A DNA stretch of 64,000 bases from an uncultured Pseudomonadota bacterium. Its GTDB lineage: Bacteria; Myxococcota_A; UBA796; SXON01. This document shows, piece by piece, positions 24,378 through 33,215 of the stretch. The notes below the pieces were generated by a model. That model had not been told where the DNA came from, ran no database searches, and was given only the letters and a program-made list of their open reading frames with translations. The translations under genes and the position numbers were made by a program. The stretch covers positions 1-64,000 of the forward strand of contig CAIQVJ010000028.1 in the NCBI GenBank assembly GCA_903875225.1, given 5' to 3'. Each line of letters starts with the position of its first letter. Positions within the stretch are counted from its first letter, which is position 1.

Positions 24378-26174
24378 ATGCTGCTATTCCTCGCCGCGAC
24401 CGCACGGGCGTTCACGCTCTCTGCAGAGGCACCCATCGCCCTGCCGGACCTGCCCGTTGCGATCGCCGTAGCGAGGCGCCCCGAGGGTGATCGGTTGGTC
24501 GTCTCGAGCGCGGCGGCCACGGATGTGGTCGGGCTCGACGGCACCTCGCTCGGGTCGTTCGCCCCGACCACAGGAGCCCTCCCCTACGATCTCGATGGGG
24601 ACGGCTTCGACGACCTCGTGACCTGCGGCGATGCAGGCCTCGATCTCCTGGTGTGGAGCGCAGCGATGCCGGGCGCCCCCTCCAACCTCGAGCCGGCGAG
24701 CTGTGCGGCGCTCGTGACCGAGGCTGTGGCGGGCGCGGACGGCATCGGGGTGGCTGGCGACGAGGGCGTGACCCTCTGGGCGTGGAACGGCACCGGTAGC
24801 TTCGTCGGACCGACCGCCACCGACCTCCCGGGGGGCGGGACAGTGCGGCTCGCGGCGCGGGATGCGAACCTGGCCGCCGCCGGAGTGGGAGACACCACGC
24901 TCGCAGAGCTTGGCAGCCGCGGCGTCTCGAACCTCGCGCTCGGCGGCACGCTCGCAGACGTGCTCGACACGCCGGGCTCCTGGCTCGTCGCGCTTTCGGA
25001 CCTGCGCGTGATCCGGGATCTCGAGGGCGCCGACACGGCGCTGGGCGCCGAGCCGGTCCGCCTGCTGCGCGCGGACCTCGACGTCGACGGGTTGGACGAG
25101 CTGGTCATCCTCGAGACCAGTCAGGTCGAGGTGGTCGCGGGAGACGGATCCGGGATGGTGCAGGCCGCGCTCCCGACGCCCGGCGACGCCCTCGTGGCGG
25201 TCGACGTGACCGGCGATGGGTGCCCCGATCTGGTCGTGGCCGACGCGATCTCAGCCCAGCTCGACGTCCTGCGTACCGGCCACTGTCCGGTCGCCCCGGA
25301 CGGCGACGGCGACGGCGTGAGCGTGGGGGACGGGGACTGCGACGACGCGAACCCGGCGGTCTACCCGGGCGCTACCGATCGCTGCAACGGCTTCGATGAC
25401 GACTGCGACGGCGTCGTCGACGAGCCGGGTGCGCCCCTGCTCACCGCGCTCGACGAGGTCCCGGAGGGCGACGCCTTCCTCGCCTGGGCTGCGACGGACG
25501 GCTGCGACCCGGGCCTCACCTGGACCTGGACGGACCCCACGGGCGCGCTCGCCACCTGCACGGTGACAGGCGCCGAAGTGGATTGCCGCGCCCTCGACGA
25601 TGGCGAGCTCCCACTCCACGCAGATGCCACCGACACCGAGGGCACCCTCGTGTACAGCATCGACGGCGCCATCACGATCCGCAACGTCGACCCCTCGATG
25701 ATCCTGCCCGGGTTCCTCGCGGATGGCGAGCTGGTGATGGACGTGGGCGAGGAGTACGACGGCGCGTTCACCGGCACCGATCCCGGCACCGACACCCTCA
25801 CGTTCTCCGCCACCGGTGGACCGGACTTCTTCCAGGTCTCCCCCAGCGGCAACGTGGTCATCAACGCGCTCTCGCCCGGCAGTTGGGACATCCGCATCGC
25901 CGTGAGCGACGAGGACGGCGGGGAGACAGCCACCACCGTGCTGTACGAGGTCGACGGCCGCGGCTACGACACCACCGACACCGGCAGCGGCGACACCAGT
26001 CCGTACGATGGCCACGTGGGCTACTCCGGGTGCGCCAACGACCCCGGCCCGACCGACTACGGCTGCAGCAGCCCCTCCTACGACTGCGGCGGCGGGTGCT
26101 GTGGCGGCGGCAGCATGGCGTGGGTGCTGCTCGGGGGATGGAGCTTGCGCCGCCGGAAGCCCCGCTCAGCCTGA
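24378..26174 (+). CDS. Secreted VCBS/MopE-type protein with Cys-rich MYXO-CTERM-like tail
   Basis: A 598-aa secreted protein. A short signal (LLFLAATARAFT) precedes VCBS-like segments (DLDGDGFDD, ADLDVDGLDE, VDVTGDGCPD), one MopE repeat (DGDCDDANPAVYPGATDRC, DDDCDGVVDE) and a cadherin/PKD-like region. The tail is a Cys/Gly block (CGGGCCGGG), a short hydrophobic helix and RRRKPR, close to the MYXO-CTERM pattern, so it is probably sorted to the cell surface. TATTCT (24353-24358) and GGAG before ATG 24378 provide a candidate -10 and ribosome site. Its stop overlaps the convergent next gene by 9 bp. Confidence 0.8.
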   Translation: MLLFLAATARAFTLSAEAPIALPDLPVAIAVARRPEGDRLVVSSAAATDVVGLDGTSLGSFAPTTGALPYDLDGDGFDDLVTCGDAGLDLLVWSAAMPGAPSNLEPASCAALVTEAVAGADGIGVAGDEGVTLWAWNGTGSFVGPTATDLPGGGTVRLAARDANLAAAGVGDTTLAELGSRGVSNLALGGTLADVLDTPGSWLVALSDLRVIRDLEGADTALGAEPVRLLRADLDVDGLDELVILETSQVEVVAGDGSGMVQAALPTPGDALVAVDVTGDGCPDLVVADAISAQLDVLRTGHCPVAPDGDGDGVSVGDGDCDDANPAVYPGATDRCNGFDDDCDGVVDEPGAPLLTALDEVPEGDAFLAWAATDGCDPGLTWTWTDPTGALATCTVTGAEVDCRALDDGELPLHADATDTEGTLVYSIDGAITIRNVDPSMILPGFLADGELVMDVGEEYDGAFTGTDPGTDTLTFSATGGPDFFQVSPSGNVVINALSPGSWDIRIAVSDEDGGETATTVLYEVDGRGYDTTDTGSGDTSPYDGHVGYSGCANDPGPTDYGCSSPSYDCGGGCCGGGSMAWVLLGGWSLRRRKPRSA

Positions 26175-27053
26175 CGGATCGAGGCGCGCGGCAATCACCT
26201 GCGTGCCCTCACGCCAGATCAGGAACCCGCCCCCCAGGGAGGGCCAACGCTGATCCCCCTTGCGCTCCACGTGCAGCCCCGATGAGCACCGGATGTCGAT
26301 GTCGCCGCCGGTCTTCAGCGCGCTCCGATCCTCCCAGCACGCGACCTTCCCATCGTCGCTCACGGTCAGCGGCGCTTCGAACCCGGTGTCTGCGGGAAAG
26401 GAGACCGTCGCCTTCGTGACCAGGTCGTAGCGCCAGACGGCCGCGCCGTCGGCGTACCATACGAAGCTCCCCGCACCGGCGACGTCGTGCTGGTCACCCT
26501 CTCCCCCGACGAGCACCCGAGGCGCAGGCGCGACGGCGGCCGGCCCCACGATCCACACGTCCTCCCCGTTGAGCCCCCGCTCGGTCCAGGCGGCCCACCC
26601 CTCGCCCACCGCGACCGGCTCGCCTGGGAGCGGGTGCGCGGAGTAGCGTGGCCAGGTCGATCTCCGCAGGTCGATGACGTCGACGTGGTCCTCGTACGGC
26701 ACCACCACCTCGGCACCCCCATCCCGTCGGATCGCGGGTGGGGCGATCCCGGCGTACGGCACCAGCGCCGCCGCACCGCCACCCGGAAGCTCCCCCCGCG
26801 TCGCCTGCGGGAGCACCCAGGCCCCTGTCACCCGGCCGGGCGCCCACAGCCAGCCGTCCCCGATCCCCGGCGCGCCGACCGCACCGGTCAGCGTGACCAC
26901 ACGCCCCGTGTGCAGCGAGACCGCCACGTTGACGTCGTCGCTGCCCACGCACCCCACGACCCAGTCCCCCGCGAGCGCCGGGTAGCGGTCGTCGGCGCAT
27001 CGCCCGGCCTGCAAGACAGCAACGGGCCGGACCTCAGCGACGAAGTCCGGCAC
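26166..27053 (-). CDS. Beta-propeller-like hypothetical protein
   Basis: A 295-aa protein made of repeated four-strand units with W and D at blade edges (GDGWLWAPGRVTGAWVL, GEGWAAWTERG, GAGSFVWYADG, GGGFLIWREG), consistent with a six- or seven-blade propeller of the TolB/WD40-like type. No signal peptide is visible from the GTG start at 27053, which lies 6 bp after the upstream PKD lipoprotein stop; this is odd because its operon partners are exported, so the true start may lie further upstream or the protein may be cytoplasmic. Function unknown. Confidence 0.55.
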   Translation of the reverse strand: MPDFVAEVRPVAVLQAGRCADDRYPALAGDWVVGCVGSDDVNVAVSLHTGRVVTLTGAVGAPGIGDGWLWAPGRVTGAWVLPQATRGELPGGGAAALVPYAGIAPPAIRRDGGAEVVVPYEDHVDVIDLRRSTWPRYSAHPLPGEPVAVGEGWAAWTERGLNGEDVWIVGPAAVAPAPRVLVGGEGDQHDVAGAGSFVWYADGAAVWRYDLVTKATVSFPADTGFEAPLTVSDDGKVACWEDRSALKTGGDIDIRCSSGLHVERKGDQRWPSLGGGFLIWREGTQVIAARLDPSG

Positions 27054-27059
27054 GCGTAC

Positions 27060-28460
27060 CTACCGCGCGGACGTGTCTTCGACGCCGCAGCAGGAGGCGG
27101 TGAACCGCACGGTGTCCGTAGACACCGCACCCGTGCAGTCGGTCACGGAGAGCTTGAAGTCGTACGTGACGTCCTCGCACGCGCTGGGCTCCGTGGGCTC
27201 GATGCTCTTCAAGGTCACGCTGGAGGTGAGCGAAGTGGGATCGTCGATCGTGGCGTCGCCGCTCTCGACGGTCCAGGCGATCACGATGGGGTCACCATCG
27301 GGATCGGAGACCCGCGCATCGGAGCCGAGCACGAGGGTCTGATCGCTGCACTCGTCGCAGGAGTAGGTGTAGCCACTGGGGCTGCACACCGCAGTCCCGG
27401 CGCTCACCACCTGATCGGTGCCGGCGTTCACGACTGGCCGCGTGTTGGTGCTGCGCTCCGCCGCGACGACGTTGACCGTGTCGGGCACCGACCAGCTGGT
27501 CCCGTCGTTGACCGCGCACGACAACACGTAGTTGCCAGCGACGTCCGGGTAGAACGTGGGCATCGCAGCCGTTCGATCGGAGAACGTCGCGTCGGTGACC
27601 AGCGAGCTCGATGGCTTGCCCTGCACGGACCACGAGTAGGTGAGCGGGTCGCTGTCCGGGTCGGTGGAGCCGCTGCAATCGAGCGTGAGCGTGGTGCAGT
27701 CCTGCGCGAGCAGCTGGTCCGGCCCGGCGTTGGCGGTGGGGGCGCTGTCGTTCGAGGTGCCGGTGATGGTGACCTCGTCTGCGTTCGACGAAGCGAGCCC
27801 GTTGTTGACGACGAGGCTGAGGATGTAGGCGCCCTTGGCGTCCACCCGAAGGCTCGGCGTTGCCGACGTGGGGTCACTCACGGCCGTCACGGTGGAATTG
27901 GTGGGCTTGTCCACGACGGTCCAGGCGTAGGTGAGCGCGCGACCCACGGGGTCGTAGCTCCCGACCCCCGTGAGCGCCGCGGCGGAGCCGACGGCGACGG
28001 ACTGGTCCGGACCGGCGTTGGCGACCGGGATGTTCTCGGGCGACTCGGCGGTGATGATGACGTAGTCCGGGGCCGACGACGCGCCCGAGGGGTCGGTCAC
28101 GGTGAGCGCGACGACGTAGGTGCCGACCTTGTCCGGCTGGAACGTGGTGCTGACGGCGGAGCTGGAGTGGTTCACCGAGAAGGGGGCTTCACGCTCGGTG
28201 ATCGTCGACCCATCCGGCACATGATCGAAGGTCCACACGTAGGTGAGCAGATCCCCGTCCTGGTCCACCGAGCCTGCGCCGGACAGCGCGATGGTGGCGT
28301 CGGCCGGCTGCGTCTGGTCGCTCCCCGCGTTCGCGGTCGGCGTGTGGTTGTCGGGGTTCGTCGTGCCGGGCTGCGAGTCGCCAGCGCCCTTGTTGTTGCA
28401 CGCGGCGAGCATCAGGACGCCGAACACAGGGGCGAAGCCGAAGAGAGTTGAGGTGCGCAT
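27060..28460 (-). CDS. PKD-domain lipoprotein
   Basis: A 466-aa lipoprotein (lipobox LMLAACNN). The mature protein has four PKD-like Ig domains, each starting (T/V)ANAGxDQ and containing DPDGDxLTYxW, and ending in a conserved VND/VTD strand. The fourth carries a Cys-rich insertion (CSPSGYTYSCDEC) that recurs in the upstream paralogue, and the C terminus ends in SCCGVEDTSAR. PKD domains mediate contacts in surface proteins; no catalytic motif is seen. GGAG precedes the ATG. Operon with the paralogue (11-bp gap) and the downstream propeller gene. Confidence 0.85.
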   Translation of the reverse strand: MRTSTLFGFAPVFGVLMLAACNNKGAGDSQPGTTNPDNHTPTANAGSDQTQPADATIALSGAGSVDQDGDLLTYVWTFDHVPDGSTITEREAPFSVNHSSSAVSTTFQPDKVGTYVVALTVTDPSGASSAPDYVIITAESPENIPVANAGPDQSVAVGSAAALTGVGSYDPVGRALTYAWTVVDKPTNSTVTAVSDPTSATPSLRVDAKGAYILSLVVNNGLASSNADEVTITGTSNDSAPTANAGPDQLLAQDCTTLTLDCSGSTDPDSDPLTYSWSVQGKPSSSLVTDATFSDRTAAMPTFYPDVAGNYVLSCAVNDGTSWSVPDTVNVVAAERSTNTRPVVNAGTDQVVSAGTAVCSPSGYTYSCDECSDQTLVLGSDARVSDPDGDPIVIAWTVESGDATIDDPTSLTSSVTLKSIEPTEPSACEDVTYDFKLSVTDCTGAVSTDTVRFTASCCGVEDTSAR

Positions 28461-28471
28461 CGTCGCTCCGC

Positions 28472-29842
28472 CTAGGGGGAATAGGTACCAGTGCAGGTGT
28501 AGGTAACGGTGACCGAGTCGGTATCGGTGTCCGCGCAGTCGCTGACCGCGAGATCGACGTTCCAGGAACGAACCGTGGCGACGTTGCGCTCGGAGGGGAA
28601 CGAGGGTGTGACCACGCGGGTCGTCGCGCTGTCCGGGCTCTCGATCGTCAACTCACCGCTGGTGTCGCTCCAGTGGAACTGCAGGTCGTCGCCGTCGACG
28701 GGGTCATCCGAGGCCGTGCCGTCGAGCGTCACGTCCTCTTCCGGGCAGTCCTCGCACGTGAACACGTAGGAGGCCGTCGAGCAGTCGGGCTCGTGGGTGA
28801 TCGACTGGTCGCTGCCGGCGTTCGCGATGGGGATCGCGTTGTCGGCCACGTCGTGGAACGTGAGGACCACGACGTCCGGCGGCGAGTCCTGCGTGCCGTC
28901 GTTCACCTGCAGGTCGAACGTGTACTCCCCGGGGATGTCCCAGGCGAAGGCGGCGTTCGGAAGGGTGCGGTCGTTGAAGCTCGCATTGGAGGAGGTCGAG
29001 CCGGTCGGCGCGGAGATCAGGGACCATTCGTAGGTGAGCGGCGCCCCCTCGGGGTCGTAGCTGCCGTAGCCATCGAGCTCGTAGTGGTGCTCCGTGCACG
29101 GGGAGAGTGCGGTGCTGGTGCCGGCATCCGCGACCGGCGCCTGGTTGCCCGAACCCACGGTGACCGAGCAATAGGCCGGATCGGACCACACCTCGCCGTC
29201 GCTCACCGCCAGGGCGACGACGAACACGGCTGCGCAGTCCGGAACGAAGGCGGCCACCGCCGACGTGCTGTTGAAGATGTCCGCGGGCGTGAGGGCGGAG
29301 CAGTCCGGCTTCGCCGAGAGCGTCCAACTGTACTGGAGCGCAGCCCCCTCGGGGTCGGAGGAGGCCGAGCCGTCGAGGTCCACGCGCCGGTTCAACTCCG
29401 CCGAGAGGTTGCCCCCGCAGTTCGCGATCGGCTTGCCGCTCGACGAGCTGACATTCACGACGACCAGATCCGCCTGGGAGGTGGCGCCGACCGAGTCCGA
29501 GACCGTGAGGGAGAACACGTAGGCCCCGACTGCATCCGGTGTGAACGTGGGGTGGGCGGGGTCCGCCACGGAGAGATCTCCGGCGTCTACCGCAGAGTCC
29601 GTCGGGACCGACTCGACCGTCCAGACGTACACGGGCGTCGTGCCGTCGCACACGGCGCTGCCGGAGCCGTCCAGGGTCACGAGGCTGCCGGGCGAGCCGG
29701 TCTGGTTGGGGCCGGCCTCGGCGGACGGACCTGCGCAGGTGGCGACCGGCGAATCCCCCGGCTTCGGGTCGTTCACGTTGCAGCTCAAGACCACCGGGAA
29801 GCCGACCAGCACGAGCAGGAGGGGAAGGCGTGGGAGAGTCAT
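28472..29842 (-). CDS. PKD-domain lipoprotein (paralogue)
   Basis: A 456-aa lipoprotein related to the next gene in the operon: signal MTLPRLPLLLVLVGF, lipobox VVLSC, then four PKD-like domains with (A/E)(A/N)AGxxQ or CGGN starts and DPEGAxLxYxW motifs. The fourth domain has the same Cys-rich insert (FTCEDCPEEDV). The start at 29842 was chosen because the longer frame (29914) adds 24 charged residues before the signal peptide and would overlap the divergent gene. First gene of a three-gene operon. Confidence 0.8.
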   Translation of the reverse strand: MTLPRLPLLLVLVGFPVVLSCNVNDPKPGDSPVATCAGPSAEAGPNQTGSPGSLVTLDGSGSAVCDGTTPVYVWTVESVPTDSAVDAGDLSVADPAHPTFTPDAVGAYVFSLTVSDSVGATSQADLVVVNVSSSSGKPIANCGGNLSAELNRRVDLDGSASSDPEGAALQYSWTLSAKPDCSALTPADIFNSTSAVAAFVPDCAAVFVVALAVSDGEVWSDPAYCSVTVGSGNQAPVADAGTSTALSPCTEHHYELDGYGSYDPEGAPLTYEWSLISAPTGSTSSNASFNDRTLPNAAFAWDIPGEYTFDLQVNDGTQDSPPDVVVLTFHDVADNAIPIANAGSDQSITHEPDCSTASYVFTCEDCPEEDVTLDGTASDDPVDGDDLQFHWSDTSGELTIESPDSATTRVVTPSFPSERNVATVRSWNVDLAVSDCADTDTDSVTVTYTCTGTYSP

Positions 29843-29890
29843 TCGTGCGGCTCCGGACGGCACGGGGCGGTGCCGATGGGTAAGGTGTAG

Positions 29891-29903
29891 TACTTTACGA
29901 ACG
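29891..29903 (+). promoter_or_regulatory. Candidate -10 box for a leaderless transcript
   Basis: TACTTT (29891-29896) fits TANNNT and ends 7 nt before the ATG at 29904. There is no Shine-Dalgarno sequence. It lies in the 61-bp gap between two divergent genes. Confidence 0.45.
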
Positions 29904-30782
29904 ATGACCTGCATTCGTCAACCCCTACGTGCCATCCGGCGCCACCGAAACGGCAGCGGGGTGCGGCGCGTAGCCAGGGTGCTTGGCGTTGTATCGTTCT
30001 TTACTCTGTTGGCGCCACCTCCGGCGCGTGCAGAAGGATTTGGACCCGCACATGGCGGTGACGACGGCTGGTTGCCGTCGATGGCGCAGGATGTTGGCGC
30101 GGGCGCGTGGACCGCCGGGGTCGGAGCCGTGTACACGCCCGGTTTCGTCCCCCCGTTCCGAGCGGGTTCACGCGACCGGCTCGCCTTCGGGGTGGGCGGC
30201 CGATGGATGCCCGACGCCAGGGTGCAGCTCTCAGCGGGGTTCGACGGGCTCTGGGACCGCTCGGCGGGCGCCACGGAGCTCGGCCCCGGAGATGTCCAAC
30301 TCGGCGCCGCGGTCTGGCTCGTCGACCCCGGGCCGGTCCGGTTGTGGCTGGGGTTTGCCGCGAAGCTCCCGGATGCGAAGGACGAGGGAGAGCTCGGCAC
30401 CGACGAGACCGACGTCACGTTCGGCGGCGCGGCGGAGCTTCACGCCGGCGACTGGCGAGCGCTCGTCGGCGCGGGGCTCGGCGTGTGGGGAAACCCACTG
30501 CGCTTTGCCAACCAGGATGACGTGCCCGAGCTTCGGGCGACCTTCTGCTGGAAGCCCCTCCCGAGCGTGGCTGGCGGCATGACCTTCAACGGCGACGTCG
30601 GCACGGAGCGAAATCCCGCGCGGCTCACGGCCGGCGCCTGGGTGCGCGGCTCGCTCCCGCTCGGGCGGTCTCCCGGGGCGAGTCGTGGCTTCATCGAGAT
30701 CGCGGGAGGCGCAGGCTTCACCCCCGCGGCCCCGGACGGGATCGTCGCCCTTTCCGCGGGATTCGGCGGCCCGCCGGGGTGA
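29904..30782 (+). CDS. Putative outer-membrane beta-barrel protein
   Basis: A 292-aa protein with an N-terminal basic stretch, a hydrophobic signal and a PPPARAEG cleavage region. The mature part alternates hydrophobic residues in short amphipathic strands with aromatic ends (WTAGVGAVYTP, FGVGGRWMP, VQLGAAVWLVDPGPVRLWLGF, WRALVGAGLGVWG, FIEIAGGAGFTP), typical of small outer-membrane barrels. The family was not identified. ATG 29904 gives the signal peptide and has a -10 box just upstream; longer upstream frames are antisense to the PKD gene. Confidence 0.6.
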   Translation: MTCIRQPLRAIRRHRNGSGVRRVARVLGVVSFFTLLAPPPARAEGFGPAHGGDDGWLPSMAQDVGAGAWTAGVGAVYTPGFVPPFRAGSRDRLAFGVGGRWMPDARVQLSAGFDGLWDRSAGATELGPGDVQLGAAVWLVDPGPVRLWLGFAAKLPDAKDEGELGTDETDVTFGGAAELHAGDWRALVGAGLGVWGNPLRFANQDDVPELRATFCWKPLPSVAGGMTFNGDVGTERNPARLTAGAWVRGSLPLGRSPGASRGFIEIAGGAGFTPAAPDGIVALSAGFGGPPG

Positions 30783-30837
30783 CCGCCCTTCCCAGAACGG
30801 CCCCGGGTGTTTAGCCCTTCGGCGCTGCAGGCAACCC

Positions 30838-31539
30838 ATGGCTTTTCTCGACAAGATCTTCGGCAACCCCCTCAAGCGACACGCGCGCCGTGTCGGCACC
30901 CGCGACGCACAGGCGGAGGACCGGGAGGCGAGCGCCCGCTGGCTCCTGGACAACGGCTCGGAGGAGGCGATGACAGCGGTGTTCAACCGCTTCGAGCTGC
31001 AGCTGGAGCACTCGCTGAAGGACAAGAAGGAGAAGGAGCTCGTGTTCGAGATGCTCGTGGACACAGGCCCGAAAGCCGCGGCAGCCGCCCGCGCCTTCGC
31101 GAAGACGAGCGTGCACTTCCAGTGGCCGGTGGCGGTGATCGACAAGGTCGAGGGTCCGGGCGCCGGCACGCGTGCCCTCATCGAGCTGCTCGGAACCCAG
31201 CGCGTCGAAGACGAGTTCAGGCCCGAAAAGAAGCGGACCTTGCTGCTGTTCCTCGCGGAGCGCCGGGACCCCGCGATCGTCGAGGCCGCAAGCCGATTCT
31301 TGACCGACTTCGACGAAGGCGTGCGCCACGCGGCGATCGAGGCCGTGGCGGCGCAGGACTGCGATGGCGCGCTGCTGCTTCCGCTCCTTTTGAACCAGAA
31401 GGAAGAGTCGACACGCATCCGGGGACGCCTCGCGGAGATCTTCGCCCAGCGCGGATGGCCCGTGTCCGACGACGAATGGCTCGCGACGCACGTGCCGATC
31501 GGCTTCCGGTTGCTCGAGGGGCGGCTGGTCCCCAGGTAA
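30838..31539 (+). CDS. HEAT-repeat-like hypothetical protein
   Basis: A 233-aa all-helical cytoplasmic protein without signal. It begins MAFLDKIFGNPLKRHARRV and continues in helical pairs typical of HEAT/ARM repeats (WLLDNGSEEAMTAVFNRF, RRDPAIVEAASRFLTDFDEG, RHAAIEAVAAQDCD, STRIRGRLAEIFAQRGWPV). HEAT repeats bind proteins; no enzyme motif is present. It probably forms an operon with the two envelope genes that follow (31 and 2 bp gaps). Start at ATG 30838. Confidence 0.6.
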   Translation: MAFLDKIFGNPLKRHARRVGTRDAQAEDREASARWLLDNGSEEAMTAVFNRFELQLEHSLKDKKEKELVFEMLVDTGPKAAAAARAFAKTSVHFQWPVAVIDKVEGPGAGTRALIELLGTQRVEDEFRPEKKRTLLLFLAERRDPAIVEAASRFLTDFDEGVRHAAIEAVAAQDCDGALLLPLLLNQKEESTRIRGRLAEIFAQRGWPVSDDEWLATHVPIGFRLLEGRLVPR

Positions 31540-31569
31540 CGACGCGATAGACGCCGCTGAAGGTAGTCC

Positions 31570-32322
31570 ATGCGCCCCTCTCCCTCCCGAATTCGCCAGG
31601 CCTTCACAAGAGGCGTGCTGCTCGTCGTGCTCCTGCCGGGCCTCATCGCGTGTCCCGGCAAGAAGCATCACAAGGACGTCGACGTGCAGACGGCCGACGA
31701 CCTGCCGTCTCCGAGCCTCAAGCTGAGCGTAGGCGGTGTGGACCCCGCGTCCGGCACCGCCCAGCGCGTGTTCCCTGTCGAGATCTTCGGCTCCGGCTTC
31801 CAGCGCGGCGCCACGGTCTCGTTCTCGAACACGGACGGCGCGGGCGCCCGGGTCACCGACGACGCCTCCATCACGGTCTCGGTCCCCGGAATGCCGGCGG
31901 GCCTGTACGACGTGATCGTGAAGAACCCGGACGGCGGCAAGGCGATCCTCCGGCGGGGGCTCACGCTGAAGGACCCCGTGGACGCCAGCGGGTGCCGGAA
32001 TTTCACGATCTACTTCGGGACCGACAGCTCGGTGGTCGAGGCTGCCATGCGGCCGCAGCTCGACGCGCTGGCGACCTGCGCGCGGTCCACCGGGGCGACC
32101 ATCCGGGTCGAAGGCAACTGCGACCACAGCGGCACGACGGAGTACAACCTCGCGCTCGGGCAGCGCCGCGCCGAGGCCGTCGCCCGCTACCTGCAGGGCC
32201 TGGGGGTCCCCCCCCAGAAGCTCCGCGCGGTGAGCTACGGCGAGGAGCGCCCTGCTGCCGCCGGAAACGACGACGCCTCCGCAGCCCGCAACCGCCGCGC
32301 CGACATCCTCTTGCAGGAGTGA
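31570..32322 (+). CDS. Pal-like OmpA-domain lipoprotein with N-terminal IPT/TIG domain
   Basis: A 250-aa lipoprotein (lipobox LPGLIACPG). Residues about 50-140 look like an IPT/TIG Ig-fold (VDPASGTAQRVFPVEIFGSGFQRGATV, with DVIVKNPDGGKA near its end). The C-terminal 100 residues are an OmpA/Pal peptidoglycan-binding domain: IYFGTDSS, GNCDHSGTTEYNLALGQRRA, VSYGEERP and a final ARNRRADI. It should link the outer membrane to the wall. It is followed 2 bp later by a CpoB/YbgF-like gene, the usual Pal neighbour, but TolB and TolQRA are not in this window. The extra TIG domain is unusual for Pal. Confidence 0.85.
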   Translation: MRPSPSRIRQAFTRGVLLVVLLPGLIACPGKKHHKDVDVQTADDLPSPSLKLSVGGVDPASGTAQRVFPVEIFGSGFQRGATVSFSNTDGAGARVTDDASITVSVPGMPAGLYDVIVKNPDGGKAILRRGLTLKDPVDASGCRNFTIYFGTDSSVVEAAMRPQLDALATCARSTGATIRVEGNCDHSGTTEYNLALGQRRAEAVARYLQGLGVPPQKLRAVSYGEERPAAAGNDDASAARNRRADILLQE

Positions 32323-32324
32323 GC

Positions 32325-33215
32325 ATGCGTATTCTCGCCATCATCGTGCCGTTCACCGTCGCCCTCACCTCCGGCTGTGTCATCAACCGCACCGGCCAGT
32401 CCGCCACTGGCCAGATGCAGAAGGAGCTCGCCGACCACCAACGCCGGGTGAACGAGCTGGAGGCAGGGTCGGAGGACCAGTCGCGCCGCGTCGGACAGCT
32501 CGAGGAGGTCACGCGCTCCCGTGGTCAGGAGGACATCCTCAAGATGGAGACCATGGAGCAGCTCCGCCAGGAGGTCGCGAACACGCGGGGCGACTTCGAG
32601 GTGCTGCAGCACGACTACTCGACGTTCGAGGCGGCCGGCCTGGGCTACCAGCAGGACTCCGACTGGCGCATGTCCTACATCGAGGTCCGTGTCGCGAACC
32701 TGGAAAAGTCGCTTGGCGTGAAGGCCCCGCCGCCGCCGCCGAAGGACGGCTCGGTCGACGCCGCTGTCGACCCTGGCACGTCCGGCACGAGCGCAGGGGG
32801 CGCCCCGGCCCAGACCGTGCCCGACGTACCCGACGCGCCGCTGGCCTCGACGCCCGACGAGTACTTCGCGCTCATCACGCAGGACCTCCAGGAGGGCAAG
32901 GGCGCCGCAGCCCGCGCCGTGGCCGCGCGGTTCATCAAGGAGAACCCGAAGTCCGACCGCATCGCGGAGGCGCTCTACCGCGTCGCCGAGAGCTACCAGA
33001 ACGAGAGCGACTACGTCAACGGCGTCCAGGCCTTCCAGGCCGTGATCGACGCGGCGGCGTCGAGCACGTGGGCCCCCTGGTCCATGCTGCGGCAGGGCGA
33101 GTGCATGGAATCTCTCGGTCGCCACGACGACGCCAAGGTGTTCTGGCGCGCGACGGCAGAGAAGTACCCGAAGTCCAAGGCCGCGAAAGAGGCCAAGGGA
33201 CACCTCGGGAACTGA
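32325..33215 (+). CDS. CpoB/YbgF-like coiled-coil TPR lipoprotein
   Basis: A 296-aa lipoprotein (lipobox LTSGC). Residues about 28-110 form a coiled coil (QMQKELADHQRRVNELEAG region), then a Pro-rich/acidic linker, then C-terminal TPR repeats (EYFALITQDLQEGKGAAARA, IAEALYRVAESYQN, MLRQGECMESLGRHDDA, KYPKSKAAKEAKGHL), the CpoB/YbgF architecture. CpoB coordinates wall synthesis with the Tol-Pal system. AGGAG inside the end of the upstream Pal gene (about 32315-32319) is the ribosome site. The stop codon is immediately followed by that of the convergent gene. Confidence 0.8.
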   Translation: MRILAIIVPFTVALTSGCVINRTGQSATGQMQKELADHQRRVNELEAGSEDQSRRVGQLEEVTRSRGQEDILKMETMEQLRQEVANTRGDFEVLQHDYSTFEAAGLGYQQDSDWRMSYIEVRVANLEKSLGVKAPPPPPKDGSVDAAVDPGTSGTSAGGAPAQTVPDVPDAPLASTPDEYFALITQDLQEGKGAAARAVAARFIKENPKSDRIAEALYRVAESYQNESDYVNGVQAFQAVIDAAASSTWAPWSMLRQGECMESLGRHDDAKVFWRATAEKYPKSKAAKEAKGHLGN

